Below, piece after piece: positions 9,052 through 17,396 of a DNA stretch of 64,000 bases (its first letter is position 1; each line of letters opens with the position of its first letter). This stretch comes from Gemmatimonadetes bacterium 2013_60CM_65_52. GTDB taxonomy: Bacteria; Gemmatimonadota; Gemmatimonadetes; Gemmatimonadales; Gemmatimonadaceae. The position numbers were made by a program, and so were the translations under genes. The stretch is from contig NGFI01000005.1 in the NCBI GenBank assembly GCA_002215645.1, positions 50,678-114,677 of the forward strand. The letters run 5' to 3'. Under the pieces are notes generated by a model. The model searched no databases. It saw only the letters and a program-made list of their open reading frames with translations, and had not been told where the DNA came from.

Positions 9052-9987
9052 TCAGTAGATGTATACCCGTGTTCCCACCGGCACATTCTCGTACAGCCAC
9101 TCGATGTCCTCGTCGCGCAGCCGCACGCACCCGTGCGTCACGGCGGCGCCGATCGATTTCGCGTATGGCGTGCCGTGCAGCAGGTAGCCGTTGCCGAGGT
9201 CGAGCCGGAAGTGACCGAGCTCGCCCTGAATGCGGCGGTGCTTCGTGCCCTGTGGTGGAATGAACAGCGTGTTGTCGAAGACGATGTGCTCGTCGTAGAT
9301 CATGGGCACGAACTCATCCCCCCCGGGCCGAATGATGCCCACCTCGTCGCCCTGCGTCAGCAGCTTCGTGCCGTCTTTCAGCTTTACGACTCGGCCGCGC
9401 TCGAGCTGCGCGAGCTTGAGGCCGTGCTCGAGCGCCACCTCGGCGAAATGCCACTCGGGCGGCGTCCACACCGGATCGCGATCCTTGCGTAGCACCGTGC
9501 GTACGCCGCGAGGCGTGGTGAAGCGCCAGATCTTGCCGCCGTACTCCAGTGTCGCGTTCATCGCGGTGGCGACCGTGGCGGTGCGTAGCGTATCCTCGCC
9601 GTCGATGACGCGCAGCTGTCGCCCGAACAGATCGACGATGACGCGGTAGCCCTCGGACTTCTCGGCACTCGTACGCGCGCTCTCCCACGCCAACCGGTCC
9701 TTGCGCGACTTGAACGACCGCTCGGACGACGCCGCGGCCGTGGCTGTGACTTCGGTGCCGGCCGTCTCGGATGTGCTGCCGGAGGATGCGTCGTCGCTCC
9801 GCCGGGCAATCTTGCGCAGCAACGACACAAACCAATTATGGCCTCCGCGCTGTGCCTCGGCGGAGTCCGCTCGCGTGGTGACGCTGCTACTATCGAGGTT
9901 TCGTGCCTGGACTTGCGCTCGCGCCGGGGCGGCGTACAAAGCGAACAGAAGCGCTGCCGCCGCCAGTCGTGTCATCGTCAATCGCAT
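9052..9987 (-). CDS. L,D-transpeptidase (YkuD domain) with long N-terminal region
   Basis: The C-terminal domain has the full YkuD signature: LLHGTPYAKSIGAAVTHGC followed by VRLRDEDI, with the catalytic Cys in THGC. The ATG at 9987 begins MRLTMTRLAAAALLFALYAA and a cleavable signal ending near ARAQ; an alternative ATG lies four codons later. Between signal and catalytic domain are about 90 low-complexity Ser/Thr/Ala/Arg residues and a beta-rich segment (YRVIVDLFGRQLRVIDGED) typical of the fold. It acts in the periplasm on peptidoglycan. A TATTTT box lies 8 nt before the start codon, just inside the T-tract of the upstream gene's terminator, so the gene probably has its own promoter. Confidence 0.88.
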   Translation of the reverse strand: MRLTMTRLAAAALLFALYAAPARAQVQARNLDSSSVTTRADSAEAQRGGHNWFVSLLRKIARRSDDASSGSTSETAGTEVTATAAASSERSFKSRKDRLAWESARTSAEKSEGYRVIVDLFGRQLRVIDGEDTLRTATVATAMNATLEYGGKIWRFTTPRGVRTVLRKDRDPVWTPPEWHFAEVALEHGLKLAQLERGRVVKLKDGTKLLTQGDEVGIIRPGGDEFVPMIYDEHIVFDNTLFIPPQGTKHRRIQGELGHFRLDLGNGYLLHGTPYAKSIGAAVTHGCVRLRDEDIEWLYENVPVGTRVYIY

Positions 9988-9994
9988 CACTACG

Positions 9995-10038
9995 AAAAAT
10001 ACACTGCGGAGGGCGTGAAGGTTCACGTCCTCCGCAGT
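9995..10038 (-). terminator. Rho-independent terminator of the outer-membrane barrel gene
   Basis: Inverted repeat 10003-10019 / 10022-10038 gives a 17-bp stem (one G-U pair) with a two-base loop; on the minus strand it is followed by TGTATTTTT. It begins 24 bases after the stop of the minus-strand barrel gene. Confidence 0.85.
9996..10001 (-). promoter_or_regulatory. Possible -10 box (TATTTT) for a leaderless L,D-transpeptidase mRNA
   Basis: TATTTT ends 8 nt before the ATG at 9987 and no Shine-Dalgarno sequence lies between them. No clear -35 box is visible, and the box overlaps the terminator T-tract of the upstream gene, so the call is tentative. Confidence 0.3.
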
Positions 10039-10062
10039 CTTGCACGACTCGGGCCGGACTTT

Positions 10063-10908
10063 CTAGTAGAACTTCAGCCCGACAGTGATCGGCCAGTAGT
10101 GCGAGTTGCCGTTCGTCGTCGCAACGGTCGTGTACTTGGTTTCGACGTACCAGTGCAGATCCCACATCGTCCAGTCGAGCCCCGCGCCGGCGTTGTAGTT
10201 CCAGAAGAGACTCTTGTCGCCACGGAAGTTGGCGGCACCCGCCGTGCTGGACAGGGTCAGGCCGGGATAGTTGAGATACGTATCCGAGCCGGCCGTGACG
10301 ATCTTGCTACTCGAGTTCCGGAACGGCAGGAAGTCGGTGAACTTGTCCACGCCGCCGCCACCCATGAAATAGACGACGGGATTGAGATCGCTCCGTCGGT
10401 CGAGCGGGAAGCGGAGCACGACGTCCGCATTGCCCTCCCAGAGCTTCGGGCTCGGGCACGACGGACAGTCCGTCGCCCGATGGCCGAAGAAGTCCCCGAG
10501 CGCGTCAACGCGAAGTCCGAGCGCACCGTCCTTGGGGAACCATCCCAGGATGCCCTGGATGGCGGGACCGTCCTTCGTCGTGTTACGCCAGTCGTTCATC
10601 GGAACAGCCACGCCGGCGCCGAGCCCGAAGTACAGGCCCGGAAGCCGGTGCAGCGGAAGCGTCTGCATCACGGTGTCCACGCGGAGCCGTTCGACGGTCC
10701 GCACCACGGTATCCGTGCGCCCGCGAATCGTTACCGTGTCGACGCGCACGATTCGCACGGTGTCGATCTTGGGCGCCTCCGCCGGCTGCTCCTTCCGCAC
10801 GGGAATTCGCCGCTGTGAGGCCGCCTGCGCTGATGCGATCGTCGCGTTACCGGTCGTTACGGCGGCAGCGAGGCCGAGTGCACACAGCACAAAATTTCTG
10901 GTCTTCAT
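10063..10908 (-). CDS. Outer-membrane beta-barrel protein of unknown function
   Basis: A 281-residue protein. The start at 10908 is set by a strong CGGAGGACAAGA ribosome-binding site just before MKTRNFVLCALGLAAA, and the signal peptide ends near IASAQA. A short periplasmic segment with repeated DTV units (IDTVRIVRVDTVTIRGRTDTV) precedes the barrel, where alternating aromatic and glycine residues form strands (LYFGLGAGVAVPMNDW, VVYFMGGGGVDKF). The chain ends in GLKFY, the terminal aromatic expected for BAM-assembled barrels. No enzymatic motif is seen. The gene is monocistronic: it has its own terminator downstream and is divergent from the sorbosone-dehydrogenase-like gene. Confidence 0.8.
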   Translation of the reverse strand: MKTRNFVLCALGLAAAVTTGNATIASAQAASQRRIPVRKEQPAEAPKIDTVRIVRVDTVTIRGRTDTVVRTVERLRVDTVMQTLPLHRLPGLYFGLGAGVAVPMNDWRNTTKDGPAIQGILGWFPKDGALGLRVDALGDFFGHRATDCPSCPSPKLWEGNADVVLRFPLDRRSDLNPVVYFMGGGGVDKFTDFLPFRNSSSKIVTAGSDTYLNYPGLTLSSTAGAANFRGDKSLFWNYNAGAGLDWTMWDLHWYVETKYTTVATTNGNSHYWPITVGLKFY

Positions 10909-11173
10909 TCTTGTCCTCCGTCGCCTTCGCCCAATGTTCTCGTTCCCCGCGGGCGAGGTTGCGGGTGCGACGAGGGTCGTCGCGGGTCTGCCGCGCTCGG
11001 GGAATGGCAGACCTCGTGCCGCGGCGTTCGAAACACGCGGGCAAGCTGGACCTTTTCTCGCCGCAGCACGTTTCAAAAGTGTCAACGGCCGAGTCCGCCT
11101 CTGTTGCAACGGCGCTCACCTGACCAGTTTTTTGAGGTGATGCAGGTGTCCCTTCAGCCACTCGGAGTCGCTC

Positions 11174-12466
11174 ATGTTCCCGTTCCGCGCCGTGCTCGCG
11201 GTCGTCGCCGCGACATCGCTGACACTTCCCGCCGCCCGCACGCCGCGGGCGAATCGTTCCCACGCTGACGCAAGGGCGGCAGCCAAGCCGCGCTGCGCAC
11301 CTGACAATGGCGGCCTGACGCTGCCCGCAGGCTTCTGCGCGCTCGTCGTGGCGGATAATCTCGGCCAGCCGCGGCATCTCACCGTACTCTCCAACGGCGA
11401 CATCGTCGCGTCGTCGCAACGCGCCGGTGTGATCGTGCTGCGCGACACGTCGGGCGACGGCCGCGCCGACATCGTGAAGGAGTGGGGCGGGGGCTATCGC
11501 TCGTCCGAGGTGGTCCTGCACGGCGGATATCTCTACGTCGACGCGACCACCGCAATTCTGCGCTATCCGTTCACCGTGGGCTCACTGACGCCGTCAGGGC
11601 CCGCCGACACGCTGATCAGCGGCCTGCCCGGAAACGGCCATTCCGCGAAGCCGTTCGTCATCGCCGACGACGGGACGCTGTACATGAACATCGGATCGGG
11701 CACCAACAGTTGTCAGAAGGCCGACCGTCAGCTCGAGATCCCGGGCAACGATCCGTGCGTGGAGCGCACTACGCGCGCGGGCATCTGGGCCTTCCGTACG
11801 GATCGCCTCAACCAGCATCCGAGCGACGGCGTGCATTTCGGCGCCGGCATCCGCAACGCCATGGGGATGGCGATTCACCCGGGTGACAACACGCTGTTCG
11901 TCACGCAGCACGGACGCGACCAGCTCGCGCAGAACTGGCCGAAGCTCTTCGACGAAGCCAAGAGCGCAGAGACCCCGGCGGAGGAGCTGTTCAACGTCAC
12001 CAAGGGTGACGACTTCGGCTGGCCCTACTGCTACTATGACCGCCAGATCGGACGAAAGGTGCTCGCGCCCGAATACGGCGGTGACGGCAAGACCGTCGGC
12101 CGCTGCACATCGATGAAGGGGAACGTTGCGTCCTTTCCGGGGCACTGGGCGCCGAACGGACTGCTCTTCTATACCGGTTCGCAATTTCCAGCCAAGTATC
12201 GGAACGGCGCGTTCATCGCGTTCCACGGCTCGTGGAATCGCGCGCCATTGCCGCAGGCGGGATACAACATCGTCTTCCAGCCGCTGAACGGTGACAAGGC
12301 CGCCGGCGACTTCGAGGTGTTCGCAACCGGATTCAAGCCCGCGGAAGGCACCACGGGTACGTTGCGCCGTCCCACTGGGCTGGCGACCGGTCCCGACGGA
12401 TCACTTTACATCGGAGATGACGCCAGCGGCCGCATCTGGCGCGTGATGTATACGGGTCCGCGCTGA
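11174..12466 (+). CDS. Sorbosone dehydrogenase-like (PQQ-type) beta-propeller protein, secreted
   Basis: A signal peptide (MFPFRAVLAVVAATSLTLPA) is followed by a six-bladed beta-propeller of the glucose/sorbosone dehydrogenase type. Typical segments are LPAGFCALVVADNLGQPRHL, GNGHSAKPFVIADDGTLYMN, GAGIRNAMGMAIHPGDN and the closing GPDGSLYIGDDASGRIWR. Family members oxidise aldoses or related compounds in the periplasm using pyrroloquinoline quinone; many environmental homologues are uncharacterised and could lack the cofactor. No PQQ biosynthesis gene is in the window. The 265 bases between it and the divergent barrel gene hold both promoters; I see no convincing operator there. Confidence 0.85.
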   Translation: MFPFRAVLAVVAATSLTLPAARTPRANRSHADARAAAKPRCAPDNGGLTLPAGFCALVVADNLGQPRHLTVLSNGDIVASSQRAGVIVLRDTSGDGRADIVKEWGGGYRSSEVVLHGGYLYVDATTAILRYPFTVGSLTPSGPADTLISGLPGNGHSAKPFVIADDGTLYMNIGSGTNSCQKADRQLEIPGNDPCVERTTRAGIWAFRTDRLNQHPSDGVHFGAGIRNAMGMAIHPGDNTLFVTQHGRDQLAQNWPKLFDEAKSAETPAEELFNVTKGDDFGWPYCYYDRQIGRKVLAPEYGGDGKTVGRCTSMKGNVASFPGHWAPNGLLFYTGSQFPAKYRNGAFIAFHGSWNRAPLPQAGYNIVFQPLNGDKAAGDFEVFATGFKPAEGTTGTLRRPTGLATGPDGSLYIGDDASGRIWRVMYTGPR

Positions 12467-12490
12467 TCGGTGAATCCGTGTATCTTGCGG

Positions 12491-12513
12491 GCTCCGGCAG
12501 AAGCTGCCGGAGC
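12491..12513 (+). promoter_or_regulatory. Perfect 10-bp hairpin before transaldolase
   Basis: GCTCCGGCAG, loop AAG, CTGCCGGAGC: a perfect stem with no following T-tract. A TATCTT box at 12481-12486 ends four bases before it, so it could be the 5' end structure of the transaldolase mRNA. It could also act as a terminator for the preceding gene. Confidence 0.5.
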
Positions 12514-12537
12514 TCGCCCTTCGACGCCGAGTTAGCG

Positions 12538-13665
12538 ATGTCCACCAACCGCCTGCAACGCCTGCACGATGCCGGCCAGTCCATCTGGCTGGATTTCATC
12601 GACCGCACGATGCTCCGCAACGGGGATCTCCGCCGCCGGATTCAGGAGGACGCCCTCACGGGCATGACGTCGAACCCGACGATCTTCGAGAAGGCACTCG
12701 CGGAAGGCGTGGCGTATGACGACCAGCTCAAGAGCGCGGATCCCGAGCTGTCGCCGCACGACCTGTTCGAGCTGATCGAGACGACCGACGTACGCGATGC
12801 ATGCGATCAGTTCATGCCGGTGTACGAGGCCACCTCGGGCGGCGACGGATTCGTGTCCATCGAGGTATCCCCTGGCGCGGCCAACAGCGCGGCGGAAACG
12901 ATCGCCGAGGGGCAGCGCCTGTGGTCCATGGTCGATCGCCCGAACGTGCTGATCAAAGTGCCCGGCACCGCCGAGGGCGCGGTCGCTGTTCGCGCGCTCA
13001 TCAGCCAGGGCATCAACGTGAACATCACGTTGCTCTTCGCCATCGAGGCGCACAAACGCGTCATCGACGCCTACATGGCGGGCCTCGAGGATCGCCGCGC
13101 GGCCGGCAAGCCCATCGATCGCCTCGCCTCGGTGGCTTCGTTCTTTGTCAGTCGCGTGGACACCGAGATCGACAAGCGGCTCGAGGCACTCGCGGCCAAG
13201 GCCACGGCACCCGAGCAGGCACGGATCCTCGCGCAGCGCGGCAAGGCGGCCGTGGCCAACGCGCAGCTCGCGTACAAGCTGTTCCTCGGGGAGTTCTCGT
13301 CGCCGCGATGGGCGGCGCTCAAGGCTGCCGGTGGACGACTTCAGCGTCCGCTCTGGGCCAGCACGAGCTCCAAGAACCCCGCGTACCGCGACGTCCTTTA
13401 CGTGGAGCAGCTCATCGGTCCGGATACGGTCAACACCATGCCTCCGGCCACCATCGACGCGTTCCGCGACCACGGAGAAATCAAGCGGACCGTGGACGCC
13501 AATTTCCCCGCGGCGGAAGGCGTCATGCGCGACCTCGCCGCCACGGGCATCAGCATGTCCGACGTGACCGCCAAGCTGCTCGTGGACGGGCTGGCGAGCT
13601 TCCAGAAGAGCTTCGATTCCCTGATCGGAGGCCTGGAGAAGAAAAAACTGCAACTGGTAGGATAA
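12538..13665 (+). CDS. tal: Transaldolase
   Basis: Pentose-phosphate-pathway enzyme that transfers a dihydroxyacetone unit from sedoheptulose-7-phosphate to glyceraldehyde-3-phosphate. The ATG at 12538 gives 375 residues, the size of the longer bacterial Tal class often found beside or fused to Pgi. Diagnostic segments are TSNPTIFEKA (residues 44-53), SIEVSPGAAN and VLIKVPGT, in which Lys140 is the Schiff-base lysine. It heads a same-strand block with pyruvate kinase, an MBL-fold hydrolase, Pgi and a class II aldolase, all in central sugar metabolism. Spacing to pyruvate kinase is eight bases, so they are probably cotranscribed. Confidence 0.95.
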   Translation: MSTNRLQRLHDAGQSIWLDFIDRTMLRNGDLRRRIQEDALTGMTSNPTIFEKALAEGVAYDDQLKSADPELSPHDLFELIETTDVRDACDQFMPVYEATSGGDGFVSIEVSPGAANSAAETIAEGQRLWSMVDRPNVLIKVPGTAEGAVAVRALISQGINVNITLLFAIEAHKRVIDAYMAGLEDRRAAGKPIDRLASVASFFVSRVDTEIDKRLEALAAKATAPEQARILAQRGKAAVANAQLAYKLFLGEFSSPRWAALKAAGGRLQRPLWASTSSKNPAYRDVLYVEQLIGPDTVNTMPPATIDAFRDHGEIKRTVDANFPAAEGVMRDLAATGISMSDVTAKLLVDGLASFQKSFDSLIGGLEKKKLQLVG

Positions 13666-13673
13666 CAACCAAC

Positions 13674-15074
13674 GTGCCTTTCCCCCGTACAAAAATCGTT
13701 TGCACCCTGGGCCCCGCCTCCAATTCGCGCGATACACTGCGCAGCCTGATGGAAGCGGGGCTCAGCATCGCTCGGGTCAATTTCTCTCACGGAACCCACG
13801 AACAGCACGCCGAGACGGTCGCCATGGTACGCGAGACCGCGCGCGAGCTGTCCCGGCCGGTCGCCATCATCGGCGATCTGCAGGGTCCGCGCATCCGCAT
13901 CGGCGACCTGGACGCTCCGCGCGACGTGCGCGACGGACAGGACGTCGTCCTCGTGCCCGGTGAGAATGCGCAGGGCGATCAGTTTCCCACGACATACGCG
14001 CATCTCTGCGACGATCTCAGGGTCGGCGACCGCATCCTCATCGACGACGGCCTGATCGAGCTCGTCGCGCTCGAGGTGACACCGGCGTCCGTCACGGCGC
14101 GCGTCCTCCACGGCGGGCGCATCAAGAGTCACAAGGGCATCAATCTGCCCGGTGTGTCCGTGAGTGCGCCGTCCATCACCGAGAAGGATTGGGCCGACGT
14201 GGCCTTCGCGGTGCAGCACGAGCTCGACTATCTCGCGCTGAGCTTCGTGCGGCGCGCGGAGGACATTACCGAGCTGCGCGAGAAGATTCCGCGGCACATG
14301 CTCGTCGTCGCCAAGATCGAGAAGGACTCGGCGCTCGAGAACATCGAGAGCATCGTCCTCGCCTCCGACGCGGTCATGGTCGCCCGAGGCGACCTCGGCG
14401 TCGAGCTTCCGTTCGAGGAAGTACCGATCGCGCAGAAGCGCATCATCTCGCTCTGCAACAAGCTGGGACGTCCGGTCATCACCGCGACGCAGATGCTCGA
14501 GTCGATGATCACGCATCCCCGGCCGACACGCGCCGAGGCGAGCGACGTGGCCAACGCGATCTTCGACGGCACGGATGCCGTTATGCTCTCGGCGGAAACC
14601 GCCGCGGGCAAGTATCCGCGGCTCGCCGTGGAAGCGATGACGCGAATCATCACCGAGATCGAGCGTCACCCACGGGAGCCGCGCGACGAACGGACGGATC
14701 CCGAGGTGGCCGTTTCGACCGAACAGGCGATCGCCGCCGCCGCCACGTCCGCCGTTCGCAGCTTGAGGGCGCCGGCGCTCATCGTGTTTACGAAGAGCGG
14801 ATTTTCCGCGCGCATCATCGCCGCGCACCGCCCGGACGTTCCCATTCTCGTGCTCACCGACCAGGAGCGCACGTACCGCCAGCTTGCGTTGGTCTGGGGG
14901 GTAGTGCCCTGTCTCGTGCAACATTGCGCCACCTACCAGGACATGGTTCAACTCGCGCTCGACGCGGTGCGGGATCGCGGTCTCGCCGTGACGGGCGACC
15001 GCGTGGTCGTCACGGCGGGCGTTCCGTTCGACGTCCCTGGCACGACGAACCTGATGAAAGTGGAGACGGTGTGA
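13674..15074 (+). CDS. pyk: Pyruvate kinase
   Basis: Glycolytic enzyme converting phosphoenolpyruvate and ADP to pyruvate and ATP. The start is GTG at 13674, eight bases after tal, giving VPFPRTKIVCTLGPAS, the conserved N-terminus. Further signatures are GLSIARVNFSHG (substrate Arg/Asn), the metal-site block VMVARGDLGVELPFEEVP, and ITATQMLESMI. At 466 residues it is standard length, with the B-domain in the middle and a C-terminal regulatory domain ending PGTTNLMKVETV. It is followed closely by the MBL-fold gene. Allosteric control cannot be read from the sequence. Confidence 0.96.
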   Translation: MPFPRTKIVCTLGPASNSRDTLRSLMEAGLSIARVNFSHGTHEQHAETVAMVRETARELSRPVAIIGDLQGPRIRIGDLDAPRDVRDGQDVVLVPGENAQGDQFPTTYAHLCDDLRVGDRILIDDGLIELVALEVTPASVTARVLHGGRIKSHKGINLPGVSVSAPSITEKDWADVAFAVQHELDYLALSFVRRAEDITELREKIPRHMLVVAKIEKDSALENIESIVLASDAVMVARGDLGVELPFEEVPIAQKRIISLCNKLGRPVITATQMLESMITHPRPTRAEASDVANAIFDGTDAVMLSAETAAGKYPRLAVEAMTRIITEIERHPREPRDERTDPEVAVSTEQAIAAAATSAVRSLRAPALIVFTKSGFSARIIAAHRPDVPILVLTDQERTYRQLALVWGVVPCLVQHCATYQDMVQLALDAVRDRGLAVTGDRVVVTAGVPFDVPGTTNLMKVETV

Positions 15075-15078
15075 GGCG

Positions 15079-15855
15079 GTGAAGCTCACCTTTCTCGGCA
15101 CGGGCACGAGCTTCGGCGTGCCGCAGCTTGGCTGCGGATGCGAGGTGTGTCACTCGCGCGACCCGCGAGACCGAAGGACTCGCGTCGGGGCCATCGTCGA
15201 GACGGTTGCAGGCGAGACCATTCTCATCGATACGCCGCCCGAGCTTCGGCTGCAGCTCATCCAGGCGGAGGTGGACACGGTGGATGCCGTGCTGTTCACG
15301 CACGAGCACGCGGACCACACGCACGGCATCGACGATCTGCGCGCGATCACCGCGCGTCGCGACACCCACCTGCCGATGTACGGGTCGGCGGAGACGCTCC
15401 AGTCACTCGCGAAGAAGTTCGATTACATCTTCGACGACGCCATCAAGCCGCTGCCGGGGACGTCGAAGCCGCAGGGGCGCGGCGTCGTCATTCACGAGGG
15501 CGAGACGATGCGGGTGGCCGGTGTGGAGGTCACCGCGGTGCCGGTGGCGCACGGCGGCGTCACCGTCTTCGCGTATCGTCTCGGTGCGCTCGCCTACGTC
15601 ACCGACGCGAAGACGGTTCCCGAGAGCAGCATCGCGATGCTCAAGGGCTCGCGCGTGCTGGTGATCAACGCCCTCTTCCGCCGTCCTCACCCGTCACACC
15701 TCAGCCTCTCGGAGGCGCTCGAGGTGGCGCGCGCCATCGGGGCGGAGCGCACGTACCTCACGCACCTCACCCACGACAACTTTCACGCCGATCTGGAAGC
15801 GGAGCTTCCCGCCGGGATCTCCCCGGCGTTCGATGGGCTGACCATCACCGTTTGA
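15079..15855 (+). CDS. MBL-fold metal hydrolase, PhnP-like
   Basis: Metallo-beta-lactamase-fold protein with the metal motif HEHADHTHG and the N-terminal LGTGTSFGVPQLGCGCEVC typical of the PhnP/YcbL-like phosphodiesterase group, whose Cys-x-Cys-x-x-Cys binds a structural zinc. Characterised PhnP opens phosphoribosyl cyclic phosphate, but many homologues outside phn operons have unknown substrates. Here it sits four bases after pyruvate kinase and seven before Pgi, so a role with a phosphorylated sugar is plausible inference. The start is GTG at 15079 (VKLTFLGTGTSFG). Length 258 residues, complete. Confidence 0.88.
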   Translation: MKLTFLGTGTSFGVPQLGCGCEVCHSRDPRDRRTRVGAIVETVAGETILIDTPPELRLQLIQAEVDTVDAVLFTHEHADHTHGIDDLRAITARRDTHLPMYGSAETLQSLAKKFDYIFDDAIKPLPGTSKPQGRGVVIHEGETMRVAGVEVTAVPVAHGGVTVFAYRLGALAYVTDAKTVPESSIAMLKGSRVLVINALFRRPHPSHLSLSEALEVARAIGAERTYLTHLTHDNFHADLEAELPAGISPAFDGLTITV

Positions 15856-15862
15856 GCGCCCA

Positions 15863-17263
15863 ATGGCGATTCATCTCGACTACACAAACATGATGTCGCC
15901 GCCCATCGAGGGCGGCATTACCGCGGCCGAGTGGAGCGACGCGGCGACGGCGTTCACGGCAGCCCACAAGGCCGTCGCCGGACTGCATGCGGACCGGACG
16001 CTCGGCTTTCTCGACCTTCCGGATGACCGGGAGCTGCATCGTCAGACCACGGACTACGTCGCGCAGCTTCGGCGGGATGGGCGCTATCCGTCCGACGTCG
16101 TGGTGCTCGGCATCGGCGGCTCGGCACTCGGCCCGATCGCCCTGCGGACGTCGCTCAGAGCGCCTGGATGGAACCTGCTGGACGACGCGGCCCGAAAGGG
16201 CGAGCCGCGCCTTCACGTGCTGGATAACGTGGATCCCGCCAACATCGCGGCGCTGCTCTCGCGCCTCGATCTCTCGCGCGCGCTGTTCGTCGTCACCTCC
16301 AAGTCCGGCGGCACGGCAGAGACGATGGCGCAATACATGGTAGTCCGCGGTCGGCTGGCCGCGGCGCTCGGCGATGAGGCGGCGAAGCAACGTCTGGTCT
16401 TCGTCACCGATCCGGAGAAGGGAGCATTGCGGGCCATCGCTCGCGCCGAAGGCGTGACCGCGCTGGACATTCCGGCGAACGTTGGCGGCCGCTTCAGCGT
16501 GATGACGCCGGTGGGCATCCTGCCCGCGGCGCTCGTCGGCATCGACACCGGCGAGCTGCTCGCCGGAGCGGCGGAAATGCGCACGCGCTGTAGCTCTGGT
16601 GACGTTCGAAAGAACATCGCCGGCACCTATGCCTGCCTACAGTATCTCGCCGACCAGAAGCACGGCCGGCACGTCCACGTACTCATGCCGTACAGCGACG
16701 CACTGCGCGACATGGCCGATTGGTTCGTGCAACTGTGGGCGGAGAGCCTGGGCAAACATCGCACTCCGGGCGACGCCGGCTTCGGCCCAACGCCGCTCGG
16801 CGCTCTGGGCGCCACCGACCAGCACAGCAAGGTGCAGTTGTTCATGGAGGGCCCGGGCGACAAGACCGTCACGTTCATCGCCGTGGAGCAGGGCGACGTG
16901 GAGGTCACCATCCCGAAGCTGCATGGCGACATACCCGAGCTGGCGTACCTGGGCGGCCATGATCTCGGCGAGCTGCTGGACATCGAGCAGCGCGCCACGG
17001 CCGGCGCGCTGGCGCGGCGCGGCCGGCCGAACATGACGCTGACGCTGGAGCGGGTGGATGCGTGGCATGTCGGTGCGCTGTTCATGTTCCTGGAGATCGC
17101 GACGGCCTACGCGGGACAGTTGTATGGCGTGAATGCCTTCGACCAGCCGGGCGTGGAGCTGGGTAAACAGTTCACCTACGCCATGCTGGGCCGCGCGGAC
17201 GCGGAGCAGGCTCGTCAGGAATGGAACCTGCTACCAAAATCGAATCCGGATCGCGTGATCTGA
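15863..17263 (+). CDS. pgi: Glucose-6-phosphate isomerase
   Basis: Interconverts glucose-6-phosphate and fructose-6-phosphate in the cytoplasm. The 466-residue form is the shorter bacterial class. Signature segments are VVLGIGGSALGPIALR, FVVTSKSGGTAETM (phosphate-binding SIS fold) and, near the C-terminus, YGVNAFDQPGVELGK with the conserved Gln-Pro-Gly. The start at 15863 lies seven bases after the MBL-fold gene. The next gene is separated by about 130 bases that show no terminator or other structure. Confidence 0.95.
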   Translation: MAIHLDYTNMMSPPIEGGITAAEWSDAATAFTAAHKAVAGLHADRTLGFLDLPDDRELHRQTTDYVAQLRRDGRYPSDVVVLGIGGSALGPIALRTSLRAPGWNLLDDAARKGEPRLHVLDNVDPANIAALLSRLDLSRALFVVTSKSGGTAETMAQYMVVRGRLAAALGDEAAKQRLVFVTDPEKGALRAIARAEGVTALDIPANVGGRFSVMTPVGILPAALVGIDTGELLAGAAEMRTRCSSGDVRKNIAGTYACLQYLADQKHGRHVHVLMPYSDALRDMADWFVQLWAESLGKHRTPGDAGFGPTPLGALGATDQHSKVQLFMEGPGDKTVTFIAVEQGDVEVTIPKLHGDIPELAYLGGHDLGELLDIEQRATAGALARRGRPNMTLTLERVDAWHVGALFMFLEIATAYAGQLYGVNAFDQPGVELGKQFTYAMLGRADAEQARQEWNLLPKSNPDRVI

Positions 17264-17396
17264 CGCGAATCCGGTGTTTTTCCATCAGTCGTCGCCTGTC
17301 CACGTTCCTCCTTGCCGTTCTCGGCGGGCGCGGTCAGGTTCACCTGAGCACCTCGCTCCATTCAACGCGACGGCAACTTTGTGAGGCTTCGATTCA

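Noticed and set aside
10909..11173. Additional small gene between the barrel and the sorbosone-dehydrogenase-like gene
   Set aside because: Open frames here are extensions or shadows of the flanking genes, with no ribosome-binding site of their own.
17264..17396. Riboswitch or tRNA in the gap before the class II aldolase
   Set aside because: No cloverleaf, anticodon arm or known riboswitch core could be drawn; the gap shows nothing I can name.
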